From contig NZ_CP089414.1 of assembly GCF_022394535.1 (NCBI RefSeq), forward strand, positions 4,154,001 through 4,218,000: a stretch of 64,000 nucleotides of DNA. The letters run 5' to 3'. The notes under the pieces were generated by a model. It saw only the letters and a program-made list of their open reading frames with translations, was not told the origin of the DNA and did no database searches. Positions within the stretch are counted from its first letter, which is position 1; every line of letters begins with the position of its first letter. The DNA comes from Dyella terrae (GTDB lineage Bacteria; Pseudomonadota; Gammaproteobacteria; Xanthomonadales; Rhodanobacteraceae). The translations under genes and the position numbers were made by a program. Shown in pieces: positions 55,134 through 62,326 of the stretch.

Positions 55134-55742
55134 TCAGCCCGAGGCGCGCAACCAGAGGCAGCCCGAGCGGCGCACGATGGTGAAGCGGCTTTCGCGGGGG
55201 CTGCCGCTGCCGTCGTTCGAGGGGGTGTGCACGATCAGTTGATCGCCCTGTCCCGTATCGCGCCGTTGTGTTGCGTGATCATCCGCCGCGTTTGCTGCGT
55301 CGCTGGTATCCGGGGGCGGGGAGTCGTCATCGTTTGATGCGCGGACATCCAGTAGCGGCTGCTGCATCAACGCTCCCAGCGAGCGGATGTCGGCGACGAC
55401 AGCGTCACGACCGTAACCGTTCCAGATCATCAGGCCGGCCAGTCGATTCGGATCGCGCGTAGCGAACGCATCCACCATGCTCTGGCGCAGCTCGGCAACA
55501 GAGGCAGCGCAGGTAATCGCTGGCGGGGCGGCAGTCGCGATATCCGACGGCCCTTGCGTGGTCGTTGGTTTCAGCGGCGACGGCGGCGCATTCACCGGAG
55601 TTGCCTGCAGGGCTGCGCAAGGCTGGTCGGTGAACAAGGGATTGCCGTCGGGCCCGATACAACGATGGATGCCGTCCTGCGCCATGGCGCAAAACGGCAA
55701 CAGGAACAGCAGCAGCGTCAGCGTCAGGCAGGCTCGGATCAT
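55134..55742 (-). CDS. DUF4124 domain-containing exported protein
   Basis: The 202-residue product has a signal peptide (about 1-21, AMA/QD), followed by the DUF4124 pattern HRCIGPDGNPLFTDQPC with its two cysteines (about 27-43), a Pro/Thr-rich linker, a helical part (LRQSMVDAFATRDPNRLAGLM) and a C-terminal strand region ending CLWLRASG. DUF4124 proteins are periplasmic or outer-membrane associated with no known function. It is on the same strand as, and 29 bp after, metF. Confidence 0.85.
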   Translation of the reverse strand: MIRACLTLTLLLFLLPFCAMAQDGIHRCIGPDGNPLFTDQPCAALQATPVNAPPSPLKPTTTQGPSDIATAAPPAITCAASVAELRQSMVDAFATRDPNRLAGLMIWNGYGRDAVVADIRSLGALMQQPLLDVRASNDDDSPPPDTSDAANAADDHATQRRDTGQGDQLIVHTPSNDGSGSPRESRFTIVRRSGCLWLRASG

Positions 55743-55770
55743 CCGCCGAGCTTACCCTTCGCCTCGTCGC

Positions 55771-56598
55771 TTATCCGTGCAACCGGTCCAGAATCGATCG
55801 CGTGGCGCGTGCGCGATTCAACGTATAGAAGTGCAGACCCGGGGCGCCGCCTTCCAGCAGCCGGCGGCACAACTGGGCCACCACATCCGCGCCCAGTTCA
55901 CGGATTGAGGCGGCATCGTCGCCATGCGCCTGCATGCGCTTGACGATCCATCGGGGAATCTCCGCACCGCAGGCGTCGGAAAAGCGCTTGAGCTGGGAGA
56001 AATTCGAGATCGGCATGATGCCCGGCACGATCGGAACCTTCACACCAAGTTTCCGAGCGTCGTCCACGAAACGGAAATAAGCGTCGGCGTTGTAGAAATA
56101 CTGCGTGATGGCGCTATTGGCGCCCGCATCGACCTTGGCCTTGAAGTGGCGAAGGTCGGCCAGCGCGTCGTCGGCCTGCGGATGTACTTCAGGATAGGCC
56201 GCCACTTCGATATGGAAGTGATCGCCCGAGTGCTCGCGGATGAAGCGCACCAGTTCCGATGCATAGCGGAAATCGCCGGGGGTGGCCATGCCGGAGGGCA
56301 GGTCACCGCGCAATGCGACGATGCGGCGATAGCCGGCGGCACGGTAGTCATCAAGCAGCGCCGCCAACTCGGCCCGGGTGCCGCCCACGCAGGAAAGATG
56401 CGGCGCCACGCTCAGCCCGTGGGAGGTGTGCAGGCGGTACACCGTTTCGCCCGTGTAGCTGAGTGTCGACCCGCCCGCGCCGAAGGTGACGGAGACGTAT
56501 TCAGGAGCGTGCGATTTGAGCAGCTTCGCGGCCTGGTCGAGCTGGTCACGCTGTTCATCGGTCTTCGGCGGGAAGAACTCAAAGCTGATGGACGACAT
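55771..56598 (-). CDS. metF: Methylenetetrahydrofolate reductase
   Basis: MetF reduces 5,10-methylene-THF to 5-methyl-THF, the methyl donor for methionine synthesis, using FAD. From ATG 56598 the 275 residues start MSSISFEFFPPKTDEQ, contain VTFGAGGS, VALRGDLPSGM, the FNADAYFRF block and PGIMPISNFSQLKRF, matching the MetF TIM barrel. The longer frame to 56724 includes the operator region and is rejected. An inverted repeat of the AGAGATAT type lies upstream. Confidence 0.95.
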   Translation of the reverse strand: MSSISFEFFPPKTDEQRDQLDQAAKLLKSHAPEYVSVTFGAGGSTLSYTGETVYRLHTSHGLSVAPHLSCVGGTRAELAALLDDYRAAGYRRIVALRGDLPSGMATPGDFRYASELVRFIREHSGDHFHIEVAAYPEVHPQADDALADLRHFKAKVDAGANSAITQYFYNADAYFRFVDDARKLGVKVPIVPGIMPISNFSQLKRFSDACGAEIPRWIVKRMQAHGDDAASIRELGADVVAQLCRRLLEGGAPGLHFYTLNRARATRSILDRLHG

Positions 56599-56630
56599 CG
56601 AAGCGATCCATGGTGGGTGATGCGCGGAGT

Positions 56631-56662
56631 ATATATCTCTTTTTCGCGATATAGAGATATCT
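56631..56662. promoter_or_regulatory. Inverted repeat ATATCTCT...AGAGATAT upstream of metF, candidate operator
   Basis: ATATCTCT at 56633-56640 and AGAGATAT at 56653-56660 are perfect inverted 8-mers with 12 bp between them, 35-62 bp upstream of the metF start. The A/T-rich symmetric element stands out from the GC-rich flank. Methionine-cycle repressors (ArsR-like SahR has been described in Proteobacteria) are candidates; I cannot match a consensus from memory. Confidence 0.45.
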
Positions 56663-56739
56663 ACCCGTTGCTCCAGGCCCATGGCTCCAGCGGTGGGATC
56701 CCCTGCGACAAACCGCGGCAGCACACTTCAGGCCTGTCC

Positions 56740-56753
56740 TTGATCCAGATCAA
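56740..56753. promoter_or_regulatory. FNR/Anr box TTGATCCAGATCAA upstream of ccoN
   Basis: TTGAT-N4-ATCAA is an exact FNR/Anr consensus palindrome, centred about 70 bp upstream of the ccoN start. cbb3 oxidase genes are activated under low oxygen by FNR, FixK or Anr in many Proteobacteria, so position and target agree. Confidence 0.88.
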
Positions 56754-56815
56754 CTGGCCCGCCAGGGCTGCAGCTCAGACTTCCCGCCGTTCAGTTATGG
56801 CTAGGAGTGGGCCTC

Positions 56816-58261
56816 ATGGTGGGCGTCGAGGGGAGTTACAACGACAAGGTCATACGGCAGTTCTCCGTGATGACCGTGGTCTGGGGTTTGGTCGGCATGC
56901 TGGTGGGCGTCTTTATCGCCGCACAGCTGTACTGGCCCGCCCTCAATTTCGACGTGCCGTGGCTCAGCTATGGTCGCCTGCGCCCGTTGCATACCAATGC
57001 GGTGATCTTCGCCTTTGGCGGTTGTGCGCTGTTCGCCACCAGCCTCTACACGGTGCAGCGCACCTGCCACGTGCGGTTGATCTCCGACAAGCTGGCCTCG
57101 TTCGTGTTCTGGGGGTGGCAGTTGGTGATCGTGGCCGCCGCCGTCTCGTTGCCGCTTGGCTACACGCAGGGCAAGGAGTACGCCGAGCTCGAATGGCCGA
57201 TCGACGTGCTGATCACCATCGTGTGGGTGGCGTACGCTGTGCTGTTCTTCGGCACCATCGTCAAGCGCAAGGTGAAGCACATCTACGTCGCCAACTGGTT
57301 CTACGGCGCGTACATCCTCACCATCGCCTTGCTGCATGTGGTCAACAACCTGGCGATTCCCGCCGGTTGGATGAAGTCGTACTCGGTCTACTCCGGCGCC
57401 GTCGATGCGATGGTGCAGTGGTGGTACGGCCATAACGCCGTGGGCTTTTTCCTGACCACCGCTTTTCTCGGCATGATGTATTACTTCGTGCCCAAGCAGG
57501 CTGGCCGGCCGATCTATTCGTACCGCTTGTCCATCGTGCACTTCTGGGCGCTGATCGCCATCTACATGTGGGCCGGTCCGCACCACTTGCAGTACACGGC
57601 ACTGCCCGACTGGGCACAGAATCTGGGCATGGTGTTCTCGCTGGTGTTGCTGGCGCCTTCGTGGGGCGGTGCGATCAACGGCATCCTCACGTTGTCGGGT
57701 GTCTGGTACAAGCTGCGCACGGACCCGATCCTGAAGTTCCTCGTCGTCTCGCTCTCGTTCTACATGATGAGCACGTTCGAGGGGCCGATGATGTCCATCA
57801 AGACGGTCAACTCGCTCAGCCACTACACCGACTGGACTATCGGCCACGTGCACGCCGGCGCGCTGGGCTGGGTCGCGATGATCTCCATCGGCTCGATCTA
57901 CGCCATGCTGCCGCGCTTGCTGCGCCTGCCGAAGATGTACTCGATCAAGCTGATCGATACCCACTTCTGGCTACACACTATTGGCGTGGTGGTTTACATC
58001 GCCGCCATGTGGATCGCTGGCGTCACGCAGGGTCTGATGTGGCGTGCTACCGATCCAGAAACCGGCACGCTGGTCTACTCGTTCGTCGAAGCATTGAACG
58101 CGACCAAGCCGTACTACGTGTTCCGCCTCGGCGGCGGGTTGATCGTGTTGTCCGGCATGTTCGTGATGGCCTGGAACGTCTTCAAGACCTTCCGCCTCGC
58201 CGCCGCGAACACCGAGCCGCAACCGCTGCTCGCCCCCGATGCCGCCGACGCCCGTGCCTGA
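56816..58261 (+). CDS. ccoN: cbb3-type cytochrome c oxidase subunit I (CcoN)
   Basis: CcoN is the catalytic subunit holding the low-spin heme b and the high-spin heme b3/CuB centre of the high-affinity terminal oxidase. From ATG 56816, with AGGAG at 56803-56807, the 481 residues contain the 12-helix bundle and conserved histidine-bearing segments [50 protein letters not shown] and [16 protein letters not shown] at 56807 is a weaker alternative. The gene heads ccoNOQP and is preceded by the FNR box. Confidence 0.96.
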   Translation: MVGVEGSYNDKVIRQFSVMTVVWGLVGMLVGVFIAAQLYWPALNFDVPWLSYGRLRPLHTNAVIFAFGGCALFATSLYTVQRTCHVRLISDKLASFVFWGWQLVIVAAAVSLPLGYTQGKEYAELEWPIDVLITIVWVAYAVLFFGTIVKRKVKHIYVANWFYGAYILTIALLHVVNNLAIPAGWMKSYSVYSGAVDAMVQWWYGHNAVGFFLTTAFLGMMYYFVPKQAGRPIYSYRLSIVHFWALIAIYMWAGPHHLQYTALPDWAQNLGMVFSLVLLAPSWGGAINGILTLSGVWYKLRTDPILKFLVVSLSFYMMSTFEGPMMSIKTVNSLSHYTDWTIGHVHAGALGWVAMISIGSIYAMLPRLLRLPKMYSIKLIDTHFWLHTIGVVVYIAAMWIAGVTQGLMWRATDPETGTLVYSFVEALNATKPYYVFRLGGGLIVLSGMFVMAWNVFKTFRLAAANTEPQPLLAPDAADARA

Positions 58262-58271
58262 AGGAACAGAC

Positions 58272-58913
58272 ATGAGCCAGACACACGCGAAACTCGAAAA
58301 GAACATCGGGCTGATGGCCATCCTGGTAGCCGTGGCGGTTTCCTTCGGCGGCCTCGCCGAGATCGTGCCGCTGATGTTCCAGGCGGAAACCATCAAGCCT
58401 CTGCCAGGCATCAAGCCTTATCCCGCGCTGGAGCTCGCCGGTCGCGACGTCTACGTCCGCGAAGGTTGCTACAACTGCCATTCGCAAATGGTGCGCACGC
58501 TTCGCTTTGAAACGGAGCGCTACGGCCACTACTCACTCGCCGGCGAATCCGTCTACGACCATCCGTTCCAGTGGGGTAGCAAGCGTACCGGTCCGGATCT
58601 TGCCCGCGTCGGCCTGCGTGGCTATTCCGACGACTGGCATCGCGCCCATCTGCACAACCCGCGCGACGTCGTGCCGGAATCCAATATGCCGGCGTACCCG
58701 TGGCTGGCCGACAACAAGCTGGACGGCGCGGAAGTTACGCAACACATGCGTGCACTCAGGCGCATCGGTGATCCGTACAGCGATGCGGACATCGACGGCG
58801 CGGCCAAGGCCGTGGAAGGCAAGACCGAGCTAGATGCCGTTGTCGCCTATCTCCAGGGGCTGGGCACGCACGTGTCCCAGACCGACCTGAAGGCTGGCGA
58901 GGGAGCAGAGTGA
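58272..58913 (+). CDS. ccoO: cbb3-type cytochrome c oxidase subunit II (CcoO)
   Basis: CcoO is the membrane-anchored mono-heme c subunit. From ATG 58272 the 213 residues have one N-terminal membrane helix (about 12-32) and the heme motif CYNCH (about 66-70) followed by SQMVRTL; the axial Met is in [10 protein letters not shown]. The upstream 58239 frame adds 11 residues within the ccoN end and is not preferred. Confidence 0.95.
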   Translation: MSQTHAKLEKNIGLMAILVAVAVSFGGLAEIVPLMFQAETIKPLPGIKPYPALELAGRDVYVREGCYNCHSQMVRTLRFETERYGHYSLAGESVYDHPFQWGSKRTGPDLARVGLRGYSDDWHRAHLHNPRDVVPESNMPAYPWLADNKLDGAEVTQHMRALRRIGDPYSDADIDGAAKAVEGKTELDAVVAYLQGLGTHVSQTDLKAGEGAE

Positions 58914-58914
58914 C

Positions 58915-59055
58915 ATGGTGCCAGGACTGATTACGGCCGTGCTGCTGGTGCTGTTTGTCGGCGCCACCGTCTATCTCTGGAGGCCCAGCGTGAAACCGGA
59001 AATGGACGCCGCGGCACAGATGCCGCTGGACGATGACAAGGAGGAGATCGCATGA
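58915..59055 (+). CDS. ccoQ: cbb3-type cytochrome c oxidase subunit IV (CcoQ)
   Basis: This 46-residue protein is a single membrane helix (MVPGLITAVLLVLFVGATVYLW, first 22 residues; key parts LITAVLLVLFVG) followed by an acidic tail ending DDDKEEIA. Position between ccoO and ccoP, size and pattern match CcoQ, which stabilises the complex. The stop overlaps the ccoP start (ATGA). It is too short for a standard ORF listing. Confidence 0.9.
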   Translation: MVPGLITAVLLVLFVGATVYLWRPSVKPEMDAAAQMPLDDDKEEIA

Positions 59056-59987
59056 CTTCCGGTTGGACGTGGTATGTCATCGCCATCGTGGTGATCAACC
59101 TGATCGGTTGCGTATGGCTGTTGCGCGGTAACACCCGCCGTAGCCCATCCGATCCCAAGCCGGACGAAACCGGCCATGTGTGGGACGGCGACATCACGGA
59201 GTACAACAAGCCGCTGCCGCGTTGGTGGATCAACCTGTTCTACATCACCATCGTGTTCGCCGTCGGCTACCTCTTGTGGTTCGGCGTGGGAACGTTCCGT
59301 GGCTACGGGCACTGGAGCTCCCAGAAAGAGTGGGCACTGGACGAGGCGGCGGAGGATGCGCGTCTCGACGACACGCTGAAACTCTATGCAGGAAAGCCCA
59401 TCGACGAGCTGGCCAAGAATCCCCAGGCCGTCGCCATCGGTCGCACCATCTTTCTGAACCGGTGCGCGGCCTGCCACGGTTCTACTGGCCACGGCGCAAC
59501 GGGCTTCCCCGATCTCACGGACGACATCTGGCATTGGGGTGGTACGCCGCACCGCATTCTGGAAACCATCCAAGAGGGACGGCAGGCCGTCATGCCCGCG
59601 TGGGCAACGGTGCTCACTGCGCAAGGCGGCCCCACGGCGGTCGACGACACCATCGCGTACGTCTTGTCGTTGTCCAAACCAGCGCAACCGAAGGACGAAG
59701 CCACCGATCGCGGTGAGAAGCTATTCGCGACCATTTGCGTGGCCTGCCATGGGCCGCAGGGCAAGGGCAATCAGGTTGTCGGCGCGCCGGATCTCACCGA
59801 CAGTTATTGGTTGTACGGCAGCAGCAAGGCATCGCTGCATAAGACGCTGAACGACGGGCGTCAAGGCGTTATGCCGGCATGGAAGCCCGTGCTCGGCGAT
59901 ACACGCACGCGTCTGGTCGGTGCGTACGTATGGACCCTGTCGCCGCACAGGGATCCGCCACCTGCTGGCGCCGTGGTGGCCGAATGA
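59052..59987 (+). CDS. ccoP: cbb3-type cytochrome c oxidase subunit III (CcoP)
   Basis: CcoP is the di-heme c subunit that accepts electrons from soluble cytochromes. The 311 residues start with one membrane helix (about 5-22), a second near 60-80, an acidic linker and two heme c sites: CAACH (about 138-142) and CVACH (about 229-233), each followed by GxxGxG. Axial Met ligands are in AVMPAW and GVMPAW. It overlaps the ccoQ stop and the following small membrane gene. Confidence 0.96.
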   Translation: MTSGWTWYVIAIVVINLIGCVWLLRGNTRRSPSDPKPDETGHVWDGDITEYNKPLPRWWINLFYITIVFAVGYLLWFGVGTFRGYGHWSSQKEWALDEAAEDARLDDTLKLYAGKPIDELAKNPQAVAIGRTIFLNRCAACHGSTGHGATGFPDLTDDIWHWGGTPHRILETIQEGRQAVMPAWATVLTAQGGPTAVDDTIAYVLSLSKPAQPKDEATDRGEKLFATICVACHGPQGKGNQVVGAPDLTDSYWLYGSSKASLHKTLNDGRQGVMPAWKPVLGDTRTRLVGAYVWTLSPHRDPPPAGAVVAE

Positions 59988-60292
59988 TCCACAAGAACAG
60001 CTCCGTTGCCCCACACGGCTCGTCCATGCCGATGTCTCAACGCTTGGGTGCGCTCCTCTGGCCAAGCTTCTTCGTGGCTGGCGTGGTGACGGTGGTGTTC
60101 TTTTCCTTCATCGACCCCATGGCATTGCGGGACATCACTTTCCCATCGCTGAAGATGGGGCGGGAACTGGGCTACACGCTTGGTTTCTTCCTGATCTGGT
60201 TGGCGACGGCGTCGTCGAGCCTGTTCACGTGGATACTCCTGCGCCCCAGCCGCGAAGTGAAATCAACTACGCGTTCCGGTAAAGCATCATGA
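59984..60292 (+). CDS. Small two-helix membrane protein in the cbb3 operon
   Basis: Between ccoP and ccoG lies a 102-residue protein starting at ATG 59984 (overlapping the ccoP stop) with helices about 26-43 and 65-90 and basic ends. It is not CcoQ (already present) nor CcoS. Similar small two-helix proteins occur in xanthomonad cco loci, but I do not know a function. An assembly or stability factor for the oxidase is inferred from position. Confidence 0.75.
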   Translation: MIHKNSSVAPHGSSMPMSQRLGALLWPSFFVAGVVTVVFFSFIDPMALRDITFPSLKMGRELGYTLGFFLIWLATASSSLFTWILLRPSREVKSTTRSGKAS

Positions 60293-61842
60293 GTCGCCGT
60301 ATCCCACTACAGGTCATCCAAGACGAGAGCGACTCGTACTACGTCAGTGAGCGCAAGGTCTATCCGCGCGACGTGTCGGGTCGCTTCAATCGCCTTCGTG
60401 TGGCGGCCGTCATCTGGCTGCTGGGCATGTTCTATCTGTTCCCCTGGCTGTCGTGGCAGGGTCGTCAGGCCGTGCTACTGGATCTTCCAGCGCGCAAGTT
60501 CTACGTATTTGGCTGGCTGTTCCTGCCGCAGGACTTCCTGTTCCTGTCAGTGCTTTTGATCATCGCGGCGTTGGCGCTGTTCTTCTTCACGGCCCTGGCA
60601 GGGAGGCTCTTTTGCGGTTACGCCTGCCCGCAGACGGTGTGGACGGAAGTGTCGCTGTGGGTCGAACGCTGGTTCGAAGGCGATCGCAACAAGCGCATCA
60701 AACTCGATGCGGGTCCGTGGACGCGCGAAAAAATTCTACGCAAGAGTTCGCGTCATGCCGCTTGGGTGTTGTTCTCATTGTGGACAGGCTTTACCTTCGT
60801 GGGCTACTTCAGCCCCATCGGCGATCTCGCGCGCCGCATGCCTTTCGGTTGGGGTAGCTGGGAAACGTTCTGGATACTGTTCTATGCGTTCGCCACGTGG
60901 GGCAATGCCGGTTTCCTGCGCCAGCAGGTGTGCAAGTACATGTGCCCGTATGCGCGCTTCCAGAGCGCTATGTTCGATCGCAATACCCTGATCATTGCCT
61001 ATGATCCGATGCGTGGCGAACCCCGCGGCCCGCGCAAGCGTGGCCTGCATAGCGTGCTGGAACGGGCGCGTGGTTTGCTCAACAAAGTCACCGCCTACGA
61101 CTATGTCTTTCGTGCCAGCCAGCATCCATCAGCGGCCGATCATCGTGCGCAGGCCGGTGGCACCATCGCGTTGGCGGGTATCGGGGATGCTGCCGAGCCG
61201 CTGCCGACGTTCACGCTGGAACAGTTGGGCGACTGCGTCGATTGCACCATCTGCGTGCAGGTGTGTCCCACGGGCATCGATATCCGCAACGGCTTGCAAT
61301 ACGAATGCATCGCCTGCGGCGCATGCATCGACGCCTGCGACGAGGTCATGGGCAAAGTGGGTTATCCCAAGGGACTGATCCGTTATTCCACCCAAAACCA
61401 GATCGACGGCAAGCCGGGCAAGGTGCTGCGTCCGCGGGTATTCGTCTATGGCGCGCTACTGCTCGCGCTCATGGGGGGCTGGCTGTACGGCGTGACCCAT
61501 CGCAGTCCGCTGATGGCGGAGGTACTGCGCGACCGCAACGCCATGTACAGCGAAACGCCGGACGGCAACATCCAGAATGCCTACACGCTCAAGCTGGTGA
61601 ACAAAGCACAGCAGTCCCATCGGTTCGTGATTGATGTCACGTCGAAAGATGTCTCTGGCATCAGCCTCAACGGCGGTCCGAAAAGTGTAAGCGCCGAGAG
61701 CGGCGAGGTGCTGTCAGTACCGGTCACCGTCGTGAGCACATCGGAAGTGAGCGGACGTCACGAGGTGGCTTTCCACGTGCGCGATCTCGATGGCGATGCG
61801 TCCGTCACCATCAACAGCAGTTTCTTCGGGCCTCTTCCATGA
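60289..61842 (+). CDS. ccoG: Cytochrome c oxidase accessory protein CcoG (FixG/RdxA)
   Basis: CcoG is a membrane ferredoxin needed for cbb3 maturation, reported to reduce Cu2+ to Cu+. The 517 residues have about five membrane helices, an internal cluster motif CGYACPQTVWTE (about 105-116), CKYMCPYARFQ (near 217) and the 2x[4Fe-4S] block CVDCTICVQVCP plus CIACGACIDACDEV (about 310-350), then one more helix and a C-terminal immunoglobulin-like FixG domain. It overlaps the previous gene and ccoH. Confidence 0.95.
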   Translation: MSRRIPLQVIQDESDSYYVSERKVYPRDVSGRFNRLRVAAVIWLLGMFYLFPWLSWQGRQAVLLDLPARKFYVFGWLFLPQDFLFLSVLLIIAALALFFFTALAGRLFCGYACPQTVWTEVSLWVERWFEGDRNKRIKLDAGPWTREKILRKSSRHAAWVLFSLWTGFTFVGYFSPIGDLARRMPFGWGSWETFWILFYAFATWGNAGFLRQQVCKYMCPYARFQSAMFDRNTLIIAYDPMRGEPRGPRKRGLHSVLERARGLLNKVTAYDYVFRASQHPSAADHRAQAGGTIALAGIGDAAEPLPTFTLEQLGDCVDCTICVQVCPTGIDIRNGLQYECIACGACIDACDEVMGKVGYPKGLIRYSTQNQIDGKPGKVLRPRVFVYGALLLALMGGWLYGVTHRSPLMAEVLRDRNAMYSETPDGNIQNAYTLKLVNKAQQSHRFVIDVTSKDVSGISLNGGPKSVSAESGEVLSVPVTVVSTSEVSGRHEVAFHVRDLDGDASVTINSSFFGPLP

Positions 61843-62324
61843 CTCAGACACGCAGTACCTGGCGCGAACCCATGGTGTGGATGCTGATCGGTCTACCGCT
61901 CGCATCGGTGGTGATCGGTTTTGCGCTTCTGTTCGCCGCCGTACGGCCCGGCCCGGAGGACATGGAGACCGTAGGTCGCGTCACCCAGGTGGGCAAGCTG
62001 CTCGTGTCTGCTCAGGATCGCGAGCCCGCCACGCAGGTCGATACCATGGGATTGTTGCTTCGACTCAAGGGGGACATGGTCGAGGCTGTGCCGATGGATG
62101 GTGATTTCCCCCGAGGCGGCAAGCTGCGTTTGACGCTTTCCTCCAACAACCCGGCCATCCAGACGCGTGTTTTCCATCTCTCGCCTAGCGAATTGGGTTG
62201 GCGTGGCGTGGGTTCGATGGACGGCGGGCATGACTGGGTTGTCGAGCTTCAGCCCGACAACGCGTCCTGGTCGTTGCATGGGCGCTGGACGGCACAGGCG
62301 CGGTCGCTTCGCCTGACGCCCTGA
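61839..62324 (+). CDS. ccoH: Cytochrome oxidase maturation protein CcoH (FixH)
   Basis: CcoH is a bitopic membrane protein required for cbb3 assembly. The 161 residues have one N-terminal membrane helix (about 12-33, VWMLIGLPLASVVIGFALLFA) and a periplasmic beta-sandwich with GWRGVGSMDGGHDWVVELQP, ending in a short strand. Overlaps ccoG by four bases; ccoI follows. Confidence 0.93.
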   Translation: MTQTRSTWREPMVWMLIGLPLASVVIGFALLFAAVRPGPEDMETVGRVTQVGKLLVSAQDREPATQVDTMGLLLRLKGDMVEAVPMDGDFPRGGKLRLTLSSNNPAIQTRVFHLSPSELGWRGVGSMDGGHDWVVELQPDNASWSLHGRWTAQARSLRLTP

Positions 62325-62326
62325 TC

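Noticed and set aside
56801..57964. 387-codon minus-strand frame
   Set aside because: Shadow of ccoN, composition His/Gln/Asp/Arg-rich.
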